Origin: Viscum album
Lineage: Eukaryota; Streptophyta; Magnoliopsida; Santalales; Viscaceae
Assembly: GCA_963277665.1 (NCBI GenBank)
Contig: OY728128.1
Span: forward strand, 1,862,120,988 to 1,862,184,987
Direction of reading: 5' to 3'
Length of the DNA: 64,000 nt
Position 1 is the first letter of the stretch; every line of letters starts with the position of its first letter. Positions 48,050 through 61,935 of this stretch are shown in pieces. Both the position numbers and the translations under genes were made by a program. Under the pieces are notes generated by a model. The model saw only the letters and a program-made list of their open reading frames with translations. It was not told where the DNA came from and did no database searches.

Positions 48050-50645
48050 TGTGAATCTAATATCCCGTATTTTATAAATAGTTTTTTAAGAATAATTTAA
48101 AATTATATTATTTTATAATATTATACAAATAAACCACAAAGAGAAACTAATAACAAATTATTTCAATAATGGAGTTCATTAAATTAGTTTAAAAATAAAA
48201 CCATGGAAATTAAAAATAATAAAATATCAAATATCAATCAACATTTTAGAAATGTAAAATGTTGATCCTTGGAGAAAGTAAAGTAAATAATTTTTAATGT
48301 AATGAAGATGAGATTATATTAGGTAATATAAACAATTGAATAGTGACATTAATATAAGAATAGATAGTTGGTTTTTAGGAATAATAACCTAACCACTAGG
48401 TTTAGTAACATCGCTATTTGAATAGAAATTTGTCTTCAAAATAATAAAATGTAATATAAATATTACTTACCATGAGTAATTTATGAAAATATTAATACTT
48501 TAATGCCATAATATAAATAACCTGATTAAAATTTCCTAGAATGTTAATCAACTTTTTATTAAAATGTATTGTAATCCATATTGTAAAAAATAAATATTAT
48601 ATTTAAAACTAAAATTACCAATTTTTGATCATTATCATGTTCAAATTATCAAAATTATTGAAATTAGGATATCAAAATTTTCTAAGGTTTATTTCATGGA
48701 AATTTTATTAAATAGTTCAATTATTTTTTCTATAATAAAATTTAGTTTTTTTGATTATCAGTATATTTTAAATGTATTAATTCCTAATGTGATTATTACA
48801 AAGTCAAAAATATATTTTTAGTATCACTTATTAATATATTTATTTTTTTAAATAATACATGAAATTTTAATTCCGTAACTAAAAAGTGTTTTCCAAAATC
48901 AAGAAGTCTAAAGTTTCCCATTAAATAACCATTTTTTTCATTTTTCTCCATTCTATTTTATTACAATAAAAAATTAATACTATACACTATTTTAAGGTAA
49001 TAAAATAAATTTTATTTTTTTAAATTATATTTTATAATCTCAAAACAAAATTATAATTATAATTTTTTCCATAGAAATTATATTTTATTCAAAATATTAT
49101 CCGTAAAATAGACCTCAACTGAAGTATATGTACCTCATCAGCCTCCCCTAGAAAACACAGTAATCCATTTAAAATGAAAAAATATATCCAAATTATATTA
49201 TTTCTGAATCCTTCCATAAATAGTTATGTTCTACAGTAAACAAAATCCAATTATTCACCAATTTTTGTTTTATTGAAAGGAATCAACACCAAGAAGAGCG
49301 GACATTTTCATCAACATTTTCTCTCATTTCCCCCAATGATTCCTCATTTCCTCTGTTCCGTTCAAAAAATATTATAAGATTAATTGAGTTTTATATTATC
49401 ATTATAGTAATTATCTTTACCAACATTTGTTATTATATTTATGAAATAATTATATTTCATACATCTATTTAATACTCTTTTTCCAATGTCTTGTCAACGG
49501 TTGGTTATCCGCTAAATATTATATTGATAACTCTTAAATAATCGCAAACATAATTGGTGAATATCAAAAATTATTTAAAATAAATAAATATACAAGTATA
49601 TGTATTTATATTTTTTTTAGTAAATCATAATAATGTATAAATAGAAAAAACTAAAAATCATTGAATAAAATATCGATAAACTATTTTAAGATAAATTTGA
49701 CATCTAAACATTTCACATTATTAAATAAGAATAAAGAAACATAATACAACTATTATAATCAATAATGAGTTAATAAATGAATATAATTCTGTTTTATTTC
49801 ACTATTTTAGATGAACTCATGTAATTAAATAGGATTTAGAAAATTAATTATATCAATCACGATATAAGGTAACAAGATTTTCATACAAAACTATTTATTT
49901 TGGTTTATATCCTAATACACATTATTTCAAATATTTATATTCATTTAATATATATAAAATTTCCTTCTAGTTTTCCACCCCTTTACCTTATAGGGATATA
50001 CATGTTCAATGCTTGTTGAAATACTTTCAAATCCAATTTGAGAGGTTTTTAAAATTTATTTATTTTCCAAAAAACATCACTTTGAATCATATTGAGTGGT
50101 TTTTACTAAACTCAAGAATGATTAATTTTTTTGAAAAAAATATATTTTCCATTATTATTTTGAGAACGCCAAAGGTTTTTTATAATTGTATTCTTTAAAA
50201 AAAATTAAATCCCACTCATTTCAATTGGTTTAGTTTCTGACTATAATTGGTATACACTCCATTTCCATGTCCCATGCAATATCATTAGCATTTACTGATT
50301 TCATGAGTGGGATTGGAATTATATATAATCCCAGTAAATTTTATAATGAGATATATCCCAAGAGATTATGTTTATTATGTATTAAATTAATGTAATATTT
50401 TTTTTTACTAATTATGGTGATATGATTTAAGAAAAAATAATTTGTGAGAAAATGATAGAATCTTTGATTACAACTATGAGTGGTATTTGACAACAATGTT
50501 ATCATGTTTCATTTTTAATTATATAACACATCACAAGAAATTTTCAAATGAATCTTGTATTCTTATAGTGATGACCCTATTTTTATGACGTGGTGATAAT
50601 GATTGCGTTCATCTATGTACTATTAATTCATGTCTCATTATTCAT
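48050..50645 (+). repeat. 3' LTR of the right gypsy element
   Basis: It starts TGTGAATCTAATATCCCG after a weak purine tract. The donor-like motif is present in altered form at 49290-49304 (CAAGAAGAGCGGACA). The right end meets LTR copy B near 50645 and is uncertain by some tens of bases. Confidence 0.7.
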
Positions 50646-53600
50646 TTATATGAATTATTTTGAAATATAAATGATTTTTGTACAATGATAATGTTTTAGA
50701 TTCTTTAGGGATGAAATAATTATTTAAATTCATAGGAAATGTCTACGTATGGATTATTCTGTTAATAAAAATATAAAATATGTGATACTAAAAACATTAT
50801 ATCTGAAGTGAATTGAATGAGATAGGGTGTCCCATTAATTATTTGTATGAATATATCATGGTGTATAGGTTTGAATATAATTATTAAATAATTTAACCAT
50901 TTTCATGATATTAAAAAATAATTATATGAATAATTTCAACATGAATAGTAATATTATTTTATAATAAATGATAATTTATTAACTGATTAAAATAAATCAA
51001 AATAATATAATCTACCAATATATTACTATATTGTAATGAAAATTACTTATGTTCCATTTCTGTTCAAAATTTTATATTATAATTACTATATTATCTATTA
51101 TATTCTTAAACCCTATTAGCGCAGTTATCGTTAAAACGATGTTTCTTCACCATACTTGCACTTGTGTTAACATTAACATCCAACACACATAGGATTTTTA
51201 TTTTATAAATTATATATATAATTTATAATCAATTTCTCTAAATTATATATTAATTTTAATTCTTATTTATTCTAAATGAATAAATTTCCATGGTTATAAA
51301 TCTTGTTACTGTAGTGAATAACCTAAAAGGAAAGAATAGGGAAACATAGATGTTAATGAAGGAAATTATTAAAACATATGTTTCTTTATATGGTAGAGGT
51401 TTGGATTATCCATATAATCCATAATTTCCATTAATTATAACAATTTATATAACATGGGGTATGATGGGCCTATATATAGTATATATTTTGGAATATTTAG
51501 AAGAATAAACCAGTTCCTCAATTATAAAAGAAATATCACTCCCCACTATAACTCAAACAGTTGGAACTCTTCATATCATCCTTGACCTACCCCAATCATA
51601 TAAAAATATTGCCTCTTATCATCCTATAATTCTTTTTTCTTTTAGATTTTATCCTTGTAAGTCTTTATGGAAAACCTATGGATGATGCCTAAAGAAGAGT
51701 CAAAGACCCTCAACACACATGTTTACTTAATTTCGTTACCTGGAACCTTGAATTATTATTACAAAATGCATATATAATAATTTAATTTACAAAAATATAC
51801 TAAAATTTTATGACATTTATATGACCTTATTTCCCACAAAATACTTTCACAAGTGTAATGGAATTATTGTTCATTTCTATGACACACTCCGTCCTCCCCA
51901 ACCAATATCATTCATTTTTTCATTACCACCTCCTAAGGCTAGGAAATTTTATAAAAGTAAATATATATATATATACACTATTTTTTAATTTTAATATTAT
52001 TATATAATTTTTATGTCACACATACCTTCATTTTATTTTTTGTGAATACGATAATGTCTCTTGTGTGAACAACGGACTACCCCCTCGCAGAGTGATGTGA
52101 TTTGTTCACACATTTTGTGGAATGTATGATGAATGATTTTAAAAAATTATGATATAAATTACATAAAAATTATTCTGTAATAATAATATATATCATTTAT
52201 TGTTTTTATTTCAAACCAAAAACATAATGAATAAATCATTTTCCATGCGTACACATGGACTACCGTCTCAATGAATGGTGTATTTCATAACATAAAACTA
52301 AATTATATGGATTTGTATGATTATAAATAGAATAAATATATTTTTTTCATATCAAATTTATCACTCTAGATATTATCAAATAATTATAATTTTTTGTGGA
52401 CCCAAAAAAAAATCAAACATATATAAAAAACCAAAGCTTTTATTACCTAAAACGATACTTTAACATGGAATTGCTAATAAACAATAAATAAAATTGAATT
52501 TTCAAATAATTTATGTAATTATAAATATGAATATGGTAATTTAATATTTTTTTAATAAACATATATTTATTATAAATCATGTTTTATGGTTTGTGGTGGA
52601 GGTCAATACTTAAAGTAAGAGGATTTCCATCAAACTTTTATTTTCTGTGATAAACATGCCATATTAACAACATATTTCTCTAATTTAGTGTTTATAATTC
52701 CCATTAATGTGTATTATGATTATTATAAATAAAAATCTTTTTATTTTAATAATTATATTAGGGTCTCCCTTCTAGGGTGTTTACAATTTTTATGTTACCA
52801 AAAAGGCAATGGATTTCTTTTTATATATTTTCAATATTCGATATGTATGTTATAGTATGAACCAATATTCACTCACGAGGTGTATATAGAACACTTTAGA
52901 AAAATTAATATCATTAATTTGTTATCCAAATTGTTTTTTATTTCCCATTTAATGTTATTACTTTATGGGTATTATATTTTAATGTTATCATATTTGTAAT
53001 GTTTTAAGATTCAATCTCATCATTTATCTGGATGGTTTACGAATATGTCTCTTATGAAAAAATAATATCATCCAACTATCAATAACCACATAAATTTTCA
53101 TATCTTATGTATAGTAATGATATATTCATTTAATATAACAATTTTCAAATATATTTTACTCAATAAAATTGAGAAAATATATTAAAGAAAAATTGACATT
53201 ATTTCTCTCTTATGATGGATATCCACTTTCATCCAAAACCATGTATTTTAATTTTTTATAAAAAAATTTCTTACTATTCTCCTATGAATTTCAAAATAAT
53301 AATTGATCCAATATTTTATTTATTACGTGAATTTTTAGAATCAAATCATCATTTCATTTTCTAAAATATTTCTTATTTTTCAATTATAGAACATTTGAAA
53401 AGAAAATTTGTTTAAAAATCGACGACATGGAAATTATTTCCCACTTTTATGACCACTAACCAATATTAAGAACCCCTTAAAATTTTTATTAATTATTTTC
53501 AAGGGTATTTATTCCCATTAAATTTAGAAATGTGTTTAATATTTTAAATAAATTATTTAAAAAGGAAATTATTTTAAAAAATTTATGTAATTGATTTTTT

Positions 53601-54660
53601 TATTTTTAAATGATTTTTTACTCATGAAATATATTAAATTATTGGTCCAAATTAATTTACAAATATTATTTCATCCATTGACATATACAATTTCTTACCT
53701 TTGATATTATCCAATTATAAAATTCTTACTCATTAGATGAATGGTTTTTGTTTCCATTGACAATTGTTTTAGGAAACCCACCACCCTTATATAGTTTACA
53801 ACATGATAAAATGATTATTAAACAATATTCCCTTCGTAGATTATGATATGATGAAATGGATGTAAAAATACTATCTTTTCCATATGTTGTGATGTGATAA
53901 AAGGTTAATTATACCCATTTCATTTCATGGATTCTTTATATGAGGAATTTAAAATTATTGTAGCACATATATAAATGCAATTCATTATGTGACAAATAAG
54001 ACCTATATCACCTGGTATTCATTAGATAATGACAAATTTTTTATGAGATCAAATAGTACATGAGAGTTAATCACAATCCAAATATGGGAGGTAATCTAAA
54101 TCATGAAGTTGGTACACTTCTGGTTATCCCAATCATATAATGTTATAAATTCCTTTTTGTGTATCATATAAATGTTATTCTATATGATTTTATTATTCCA
54201 TAAATTCATTTCATATTCCAAAGTGATTGTCTCATAGATCATGCTATTTCAATTTACTTATTATCCATGTCTTCTAAACACCTTTTATTTTTTCCATCAC
54301 TCAATATTTAGATGTTTTATTTTCAGGGTACTATTTTCAAATGTTATACTCATTTTCACAAATCCATATTTCAAGAAATGATTATATATATATCCCTTGT
54401 TTAAACTCAATGATCATCTGATATCACAAATTCTTCTCTTTCTTTTCCCCAGTTTATGATGATTTTTACAACATATGAATTTTTTTAGAAAGTGGCCAAT
54501 TATGCATATCTTAGTGGGAGATTATGTTGTTTGCTTATGGTCTAGAGTATATGTTTTTATGTTTCAAAAGTAACTAAACTATTACAGTTATGAGATATGT
54601 TATTGTAAAATGAAAGGAAGAGTAAAAAATAATATGTAATATCTAGTAATGACATATCTA
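50646..54660 (+). repeat. Long 5' LTR (copy B, 5'-truncated)
   Basis: It aligns to 10960-14985 at an offset of about 39,690 bp. TATA box TTATAAAA at 51522-51529, donor-like motif at 51690-51702 and three modules at 51882-52270. The first 1.3 kb of the LTR is missing where it meets the right gypsy element. Confidence 0.75.
51865..52300 (+). repeat. Three spaced GACTACC-type modules (LTR copy B)
   Basis: Cores lie at 51882-51896, 52073-52087 (CGGACTACCCCCTCG) and 52257-52269 (GGACTACCGTCTC, identical to the nested element's core). Spacing is 184-190 bp. The third copy continues AATGAATGGTGTATTTCAT, close to the nested element's CATGAACGGTGTATTTCAT. Confidence 0.8.
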
Positions 54661-55630
54661 TATTCCCATAGATAGTATCAATGGAAATCATTAGCAATCT
54701 TTCGAGAACTGGTAAGAGAATACTTTATTGAGATCCCTATAGATATTTCTATGGATTTTTATTTTAATGTATCTAAGGATAATTCTTTGGATGATTCAAT
54801 GTATATGAACATGTCATAAAATTTTGGTGAATAATAGTGTGATTTCTTTAAAATCAATTACATATATTTATAGAATCTATAAGTGGACATGGTTATGGAA
54901 TAAACATACGTATGGGTAACAAGCCTCAAAAACCTAGTATTGAGCTAGACTTAATCATGAATTGGTGCACAACTACTAAACATACTGCACACCTAGTTTG
55001 ACACTGTTGGTTGATATACTATTGAAATTACCAATAAAATTACCATCTATTATGATGGTTTTAAATAGATTAGGACAATGAATAAACTAGTATAAACCCA
55101 ATGTTTCATAGATTAAAAAGTAGGTGTCAGGATTTTGACATCCTTTAAGGTACTTTTCATGATTATGTAGTTCACTAATTTGATTAGTGTTTCTCAAAAT
55201 ATTATTTTAGTTTACAGAAATAGATTGAACAAGTAGGAATCAGGTTTACATTGAATCTAATTAGAATTTTGGTATCTATGTCAAAAATATTGGATGATGA
55301 CTAGAGAAAATGATGTTGTGATCTTGAAAAATAATATATTATGATATATGATTAATAATGTGAATATTAGTGGGATTTTGATCACATCTAATAAGTGGAA
55401 GATTACCTTTTATGAATTATTATATGAGAATGTACAATTAGGAATGAAGATTAAAATTCATATAATCCTTAAAATTGGGAGGAAAATCCTCGATTAGTAT
55501 CTCAAGTAGAGGGGATGTTTATATCTATGTGTAACAGAAGGTCATAGAGTGAACAATTATTGATGGTTTCAATGCCAGTAGTTTGGGGAACATGGAAATT
55601 ACCCAAATGAATACCCTAAGCCATAAATTT
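54661..55630 (+). pseudogene. gag relic with decayed CCHC zinc knuckle (copy B)
   Basis: At 55573-55617 one frame reads C-Q-stop-F-G-E-H-G-N-Y-P-N-E-Y-P, the spacing of C-x2-C-x4-H-x4-C with the second Cys as Phe, His as Asn and the last Cys as Tyr. Asn and Tyr are shared with the relic at 15897-15938. A primer-site relic TAGTATCAATGG at 54673-54684 precedes the region. Confidence 0.5.
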
Positions 55631-56876
55631 GCTTATATACCATAGAAGGACCAATTATTTACTAATCATTAAAGTGAAAGGATTTAATTATTTATATATT
55701 TGTTTTCAAGAATTAAATTTTATAAATTAGAAAATATATATAGATAGTTTAGTATATTTTTTCATTATGGATTTCAAATTATAAATTAGAATGTTATAAT
55801 GACATAGAATAGTTAATTAATGGAAATATGATAATAATTAAATATAAATTATTATATGAAATATAACCCAAAATATTTTTCTACTCTTGTGGTAAGGATG
55901 TTGGGATAAATTTATTCTTTCTTTGGATAAAGTAAATTTGATTGTATGGATGATCTCATAACTCAGAATGTATTTATATAGAATGTGGTTTATGATATCA
56001 TTGATGGAGTGTATAGAATTCTTGAATTTATGGAATATGACTCATACTATATGTTTTATATAAATAAGGAGAAATCATGTAAATTTTCAATAAGATTGAA
56101 TTTTATTTTAGGTATGTACCATGTTTTAAGATAATACATGAGGAAGTCTTCCAAATTCTTGGTAAGATTCAGTAAATATATACTTTATTATATTTAGGTT
56201 ATTTTTGGTAATCTAAATTTTGAAATTGAAGGAACATCATTATAATTATTTGGATATTAATTGTTTCGAAGGAAAAGTGGGTAAACCATTAATGAAATTT
56301 TTTAATTAGAACATTGGGTTATGTTTTAGATATTAGCCTATTAATTCAAAATATTAGGATTTATCCATATTAGATAACCAGCCCGAACATTTATCTTAGA
56401 AAAAATGAAAGATTTAAAATTCTATTATTGATATTATTTTGTGCTTCAATTTATTTAACCTTTTACAGTATGAGATGAAGTGGAATCATTTTGAGGAATG
56501 ACCAAAGGCGTAAATGGTGCCTCTAAAATAAATATATATAAATTATTTACTATTTTAAATGTTCTCAGTCTATTTAGAAAAGGACTTTTCAAAAATTTCG
56601 AAAAGGATCTTGAATAAAAATAATTATCCCAACACCTTCATTTAAGATGAATCAAATAGTCCCTTAAATCATCACAAAATTATAGTTTAATGGTCAATAA
56701 CCTTCTCTGGAAAAAAAAAATCTTGTTACTAATGATCTCTATCAATCTCTATAATTATTTACTTATTTCGTCAATGTATAAATCTTCACCTCACACCCAT
56801 GTTCTAATCTATTGAATCCTAATTACAAGTAACATTAGGAATCCCTTATATTTCCGACATTCCCCTTATTAAAGAG
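55631..56876 (+). other. Non-coding 3' internal part, second gag-only element
   Basis: It aligns to 16001-17042 and then to 27391-27464. It ends in AAAGAG directly before the TG of copy D. Nothing coding is seen. Confidence 0.5.
56798..56802 (+). other. Empty site equivalent to the nested insertion
   Basis: The sequence CACACC-CATGT-TCTAAT here aligns across the junction CACACC-TATGA-TCTCAT that the nested element occupies at 17038-27390. Only one copy of the 5-bp target is present. Confidence 0.8.
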
Positions 56877-59800
56877 TGTTTTATTTTTCATTTGTATGAT
56901 GTGGGTTTATATAAATGATTTTTTCTAATACTATACCATTAATGAATAAGGCTAATTTAGATGGTGAACATAATTCTAATTATGTTAGAATATAACACCT
57001 TGTGATTATATAAATTTTTATAAATGAGTTTAATCATAAATATATTTTATGTTATACAAAATAATTATTTTAGAATATTTTATATACAATATTGAGTTTA
57101 TCTAATGTTATACATAAAATATAGTTTATATTGAGTTTTACATAGTACTGTGTTTATTAGATGTTACATGCAACACAGAGCATATCTTGCAGTATACAAA
57201 ACCCTTAGATTAAATGAAACATTTCATACTATTAAAGGGTTATTATTTAATATATCACCTATCCGTTGGAATGAAGGTTATGAATAATATTAAATAAATT
57301 ATGAAAATATATATTTTTAAAACTCTCATCTATTATCTATTGATTACATGTAAAAAAATAATGTTTTTTTGAAAAAATATATTTTTTGAATAGGTAGATT
57401 ACTCTCTCTTTGAGTACATATTTTAAAATTAATATTTACCAATAATAGAAAATTTATTTTAAAAAATAATATTATTTTTTGGAATTTAAAATCAAAAATT
57501 ATCTTACGGTATATTTTTCAGGTTTTTCTGAAATGGTAAATTTTTGCATATAAAAAATACAGAATTCTAATTGAAGACTTCATTTTAGTTTGAATTATTT
57601 ATAATGTTAAATGATATTCTAAATTAATTTTTTTGTTAAATTAGGTAAATTGTATTTTAATTTTTAAAATATATTTTATTATAATAATTGGTATATTGAA
57701 TTTAGATATATAAAATTTGTAAACTTTTGAATATTTTCATTTTCAAATCCTGCTTTCTCATCACATATGTGAGATTAATTTTTGATTAATTTTTTAAATT
57801 TTATGATTTTAATTTAAAATAAATTATTTTTTTTGAATCTACATAATTTAAAATTTGTAATAAAGAAAATATATTTTTTAACCAAAATGTATTGTGAATG
57901 CATTAAAATTTATTTACCATGGTAAAGTAAGAAAAAAATTTACCTGGGGTTAAATTAGATTTATACATGTGAAATTGTCTTAAAATATTATATTAATTTT
58001 ATTTAATGATAATAGATATATTTTTCATCAATGTCTCTAAAATTATGAAATTCCTTGCAACATTCCATTGAATATGAGACACAAAATAAGATAAGTAATA
58101 GAAAACCATAAAAGAGATATTTTTGTTAATTTTAATATCTATAATGATTTTTTTTAGGAAAAAACAACATATTTAGGTTATAAGAATAATTTTTAATGAT
58201 TAATGAAATTTTTTCAATAATAAAATATTTTAAGTTTTTAGATATGAATTAAGTACATCAAATTCTAAATATATTGACTGAAAATTCTAGCTTATTCCAA
58301 TTGAATTTTAAATACCAACAAATATTAACAATAGTCCATTAATAGGAAAATTGTTCAATTGAAATGACTATATTTAAAATTAAATAGTCCAAACTCTGTT
58401 AGCTTTATTAGAGATAAAGTGGTGTTTTGTACATTACTAGCACTTCTGTTAAAATTTACATCCACTCCGCATATGAATTACATTATATAAATTAGATATA
58501 AAATTTATAATTATTGCGTCCAAATTATTTAATAATTATCACTCATATATATTCTTAATGGAATGTTTTACTAGGTTATAAAACTATTTACTATAGGGAA
58601 GATCCCAAGTGATAAAAATAGGGAAGAATAGAAGTTAAGGAAGGGAATGTTTAAATCATGTGTTTAGTAGAGTGTTGGAGGTGAAAATAGACCATTTAAC
58701 ACCTCCAAACATTTAATTTTCACTTTTTGTGCCACATTAGGTAATATTATCCTCCTAACAATGAATACATCTAGTATTTACCAGAATGTCACTCCTCCTC
58801 AACTATAATAAGTAACTCACTACCATCTTTTCCACACACCTTCACACCTATTTGGATAGGAAAATACCTAATAAAGTCACTTAAAAAGGTCCCTCCTGTA
58901 ATTATATATGTCATAGTTTGGGTTAAAATAAGTCATAGTAAGTCATTATTACAAACCTATAGAGAATACCCAAAAAAGAGGTAATGTGCTTCAATGAGTG
59001 CCTTTAATTTATTCAATTATCCCCTGTTATCATTTATTATTATTCTAGAATTATGTAATATCATAATTATCTTAAATACATTTATGTTTATATGTTAAGG
59101 TTAATAATTTAAAACCCCATACATCCAACAATTGGGTTATGAATCCATCATTCAAGTGTACGACAGACTACCGCCTCAAGAACTGATGTAATTCATTTTT
59201 CTGTTATAGCATCTCAAGCTTGTAAATAATGATGGTCTTATGTTTTATATATTATTTTAATTATTTTTATGATATTTTTATTATCCTTTAACTTTTATAT
59301 CACCCATACCTCTATACATTCCATTTTTTGGGAATACGACAATGTCACTCTTGTGTACAGCAATACCACCTTGTGAAGCAATGTGATTTATTCATGCATT
59401 ACATGGAATTTATTTTGAAATTATGTGATATAAATTTTATATATATAATACATAAATATTAATATGGAATTATAATATATATACATTACTTTTCATTCCC
59501 TCAACCTGACTAGAATATTTAGAAAATGGTGTTCATACTTACATATGACATACCATCTCCAATAACATTGTATTTCATTTCATATCACTAAATTTTTAAT
59601 GATTAATGTAATTATTAATTTACTAAACATATAATATTTTTACTTTATTTATCATTTTGGAGGTGATAAAACATGATCAATATAAGAGGATAAAAAATTC
59701 AAATTAAATACAAACAACCAAAGCAATTATTAACTAGAACATTACATTAACACATAGTTGTTAATAAAAAGTAATAAAAGGAAATAATAAAATAAAATAT

Positions 59801-61935
59801 GGTAGTATATATATGTATGTAGTTATATAATATTTTTATATTAAAATTATGATTATTATAAAATAGGATTGATCATCTGTGATGGATGTTAATAATTAAG
59901 TTTAGGGGATTTCTGTCTCACTTTTATTGTTTATGAGAGACACTAAATATTTATCACATGTAACTTTTATGTTATTTATATACTTCCAATTAATGTATAT
60001 TTTGATGATTATATTTAATTTTTCTTAATTTCATATCCCTTTTAGGATATCTATTTAATGACCTTTATGTGTTGAAAATTATCAAATTGGTAAAGGATTG
60101 TTGCCTACATTATACTTCATTGAGCTGTATGTTACGGTATAAACCTATTTTCATTCAGTTGTTTAATATACATCATCTTTTGAAATTTAATATCATGAAA
60201 TTTTCATCTTTATGATATTTTATGTTCTATTTTATTTTTTTCCTTCATAGGTCTTAGGATTCAATGTTATCTAATTCGTAATTATTCTCTGTTATATCTC
60301 ATTGTTTATTGAGATTATTTATGATTATGTTTCCAATGATAAACTAATATGATACAACTTTCTATAAAATCATGAATGTTCCATTACTAGTGTTATTCAT
60401 TATAGTTTCAATTAATTATTTCATTTTAAACACTTTTTTAATTTAATTGATATTTTTAATAAAATCCCACTTTATTTCATTCTTTGGTTGGAAATATTCT
60501 TGCATCCAAAAACCATGTCTTCTAAAACTATTTTAAAAAATTATATATTTTTAAAAATTGGATTTAAAATCATATTATAATACATGATTGTTCTTTTTTA
60601 AAAAGTTGTTTTGAAATGAATCTTCAGGTTATTTTCCAATACAATGACTATTTGATTTTAATGAAAAATGAGAATGATTATTTTTTAGCATGCATGGCAT
60701 GTACGATACATCCTGATCTTTTGATTTCCCAATTATTTCATGATTCCCAAATAATTGTTCAATTTTCATTTTAATGAATACATTTTCCATAATATTTTTT
60801 AATTTTTGAGATAATATAAATATGATTTTCTGGTAGAAGTTATTTTGAAAATGTTTTATCTTTTAAAAATTATTTTCAATGAATAAATGATACATTCCCA
60901 AAGAATTGTCTTAAATGATCAATAAAAATTTTATTCCATCTATTATTTCATTTTTGAGGTTCAATATGAATTACTATGGATGTAATCCAAATATATAATT
61001 CTTATTCTTTCTATGATTGGTTTATTTTTATGGTGATAATTTTTTTTTGAAACCCATCTCTCATCTATGTGTTATACAATGATAAAATGTGTAGAAAAAC
61101 TCAATAATTTTTATAGTATATTCTATGAATAAATTATTATGAAACCTTTTACCTTTCATCAGATTATGGTAGGACTAATGTTCTATGATAACAATTTCAT
61201 TTAATGGGTTATTATATGATGAATTTTATAACCTTCTTGCACACACACATAAGATTTTCAATTTGTGATTAGTGGTACATATACCTCGATCTAATGAACT
61301 GGTTAATGATAAATGTTATAATAACACAAAGTGTATATGGTAGGTGATCAAATGCCTAAAAGGTGGTAATGGGTATGTTATCCCAATCAAGATGAAGGTA
61401 CATGGTTGGTTAGGAAAATCTTGCAATTTTATGAATTTCCTAATGGGTATCCTTGACATACGATTTTCAATGATTATGTGAATTCCAAAAATCTATTTCT
61501 TATTCATATTTTATACCATAATGAATCATGTACATTGATTTATATAGGATTAAATTGTAATAATCTACTTTAATTTTGTCCATGACCCAGTATTATGATA
61601 TATGATACGCACGGTATGGTTTTCATAAGTTATTCTCAAGTTCCCAACCCGGGTACTCATGTTATGCTAACGTATGACATTTTTTTACTCATACTGAGAA
61701 TATGATCTCATAATATCTTATCTTTATTTTAAAAATGTTATAAATATATGTATTATGTATTAAATTTATATGAATTTTATTGGTAATAAAGATCTTAGTG
61801 GGATATGATGTTGTTTAATTATGTACTGGTATTTATGTTTCATTATTTCCAAATGCAATAAAATATTAAAGTCTTCAAGTATTTGTTTATGTAATATAAT
61901 TAATATCACAATAAAATATGTAATATATATATATA
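56877..61935 (+). repeat. Long 3' LTR (copy D)
   Basis: It starts TGTTTTATTTTTC. It has U3 repeat motifs at 57050-57225, a TATA-like box near 58805, AAAAAAGAGGTAATG at 58971-58985 and three modules at 59165-59560. An AT run lies at 61923-61940 near its end. Confidence 0.75.
59140..59600 (+). repeat. Three spaced GACTACC-type modules (LTR copy D)
   Basis: Cores AGACTACCGCCTC (59165-59177), GCAATACCACCTTG (59360-59373) and GACATACCATCTCC (59547-59560) are about 187-195 bp apart and correspond one to one with copy C. Confidence 0.7.

Larger units (their letters stand above)
40385..50645 (+). mobile_element. Decayed Ty3/gypsy LTR retrotransposon (right)
   Basis: The ends 40385-42715 and 48050-50645 are homologous at an offset of 7.67-7.94 kb and start TGTAAATG and TGTGAATC. 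Between them, on the plus strand, RT, RNase H and integrase relics appear in gypsy order. Stops and frameshifts are dense. No target duplication, primer site or zinc knuckle could be read. The nucleotide sequence is not close to the left gypsy element, so it is another lineage of the same superfamily. Confidence 0.8.
50646..61935 (+). mobile_element. Second gag-only LTR retrotransposon, without nested insert
   Basis: It has the same organisation as 9784-32280: a left LTR (copy B, missing about 1.3 kb at its start), a 2.2-kb internal region with a zinc-knuckle relic, and a right LTR (copy D). Copy B is closest to copy A, and copy D to copy C. The homology also continues past the right LTR, so the two loci may be a duplicated block and not two independent insertions. 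Confidence 0.75.
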
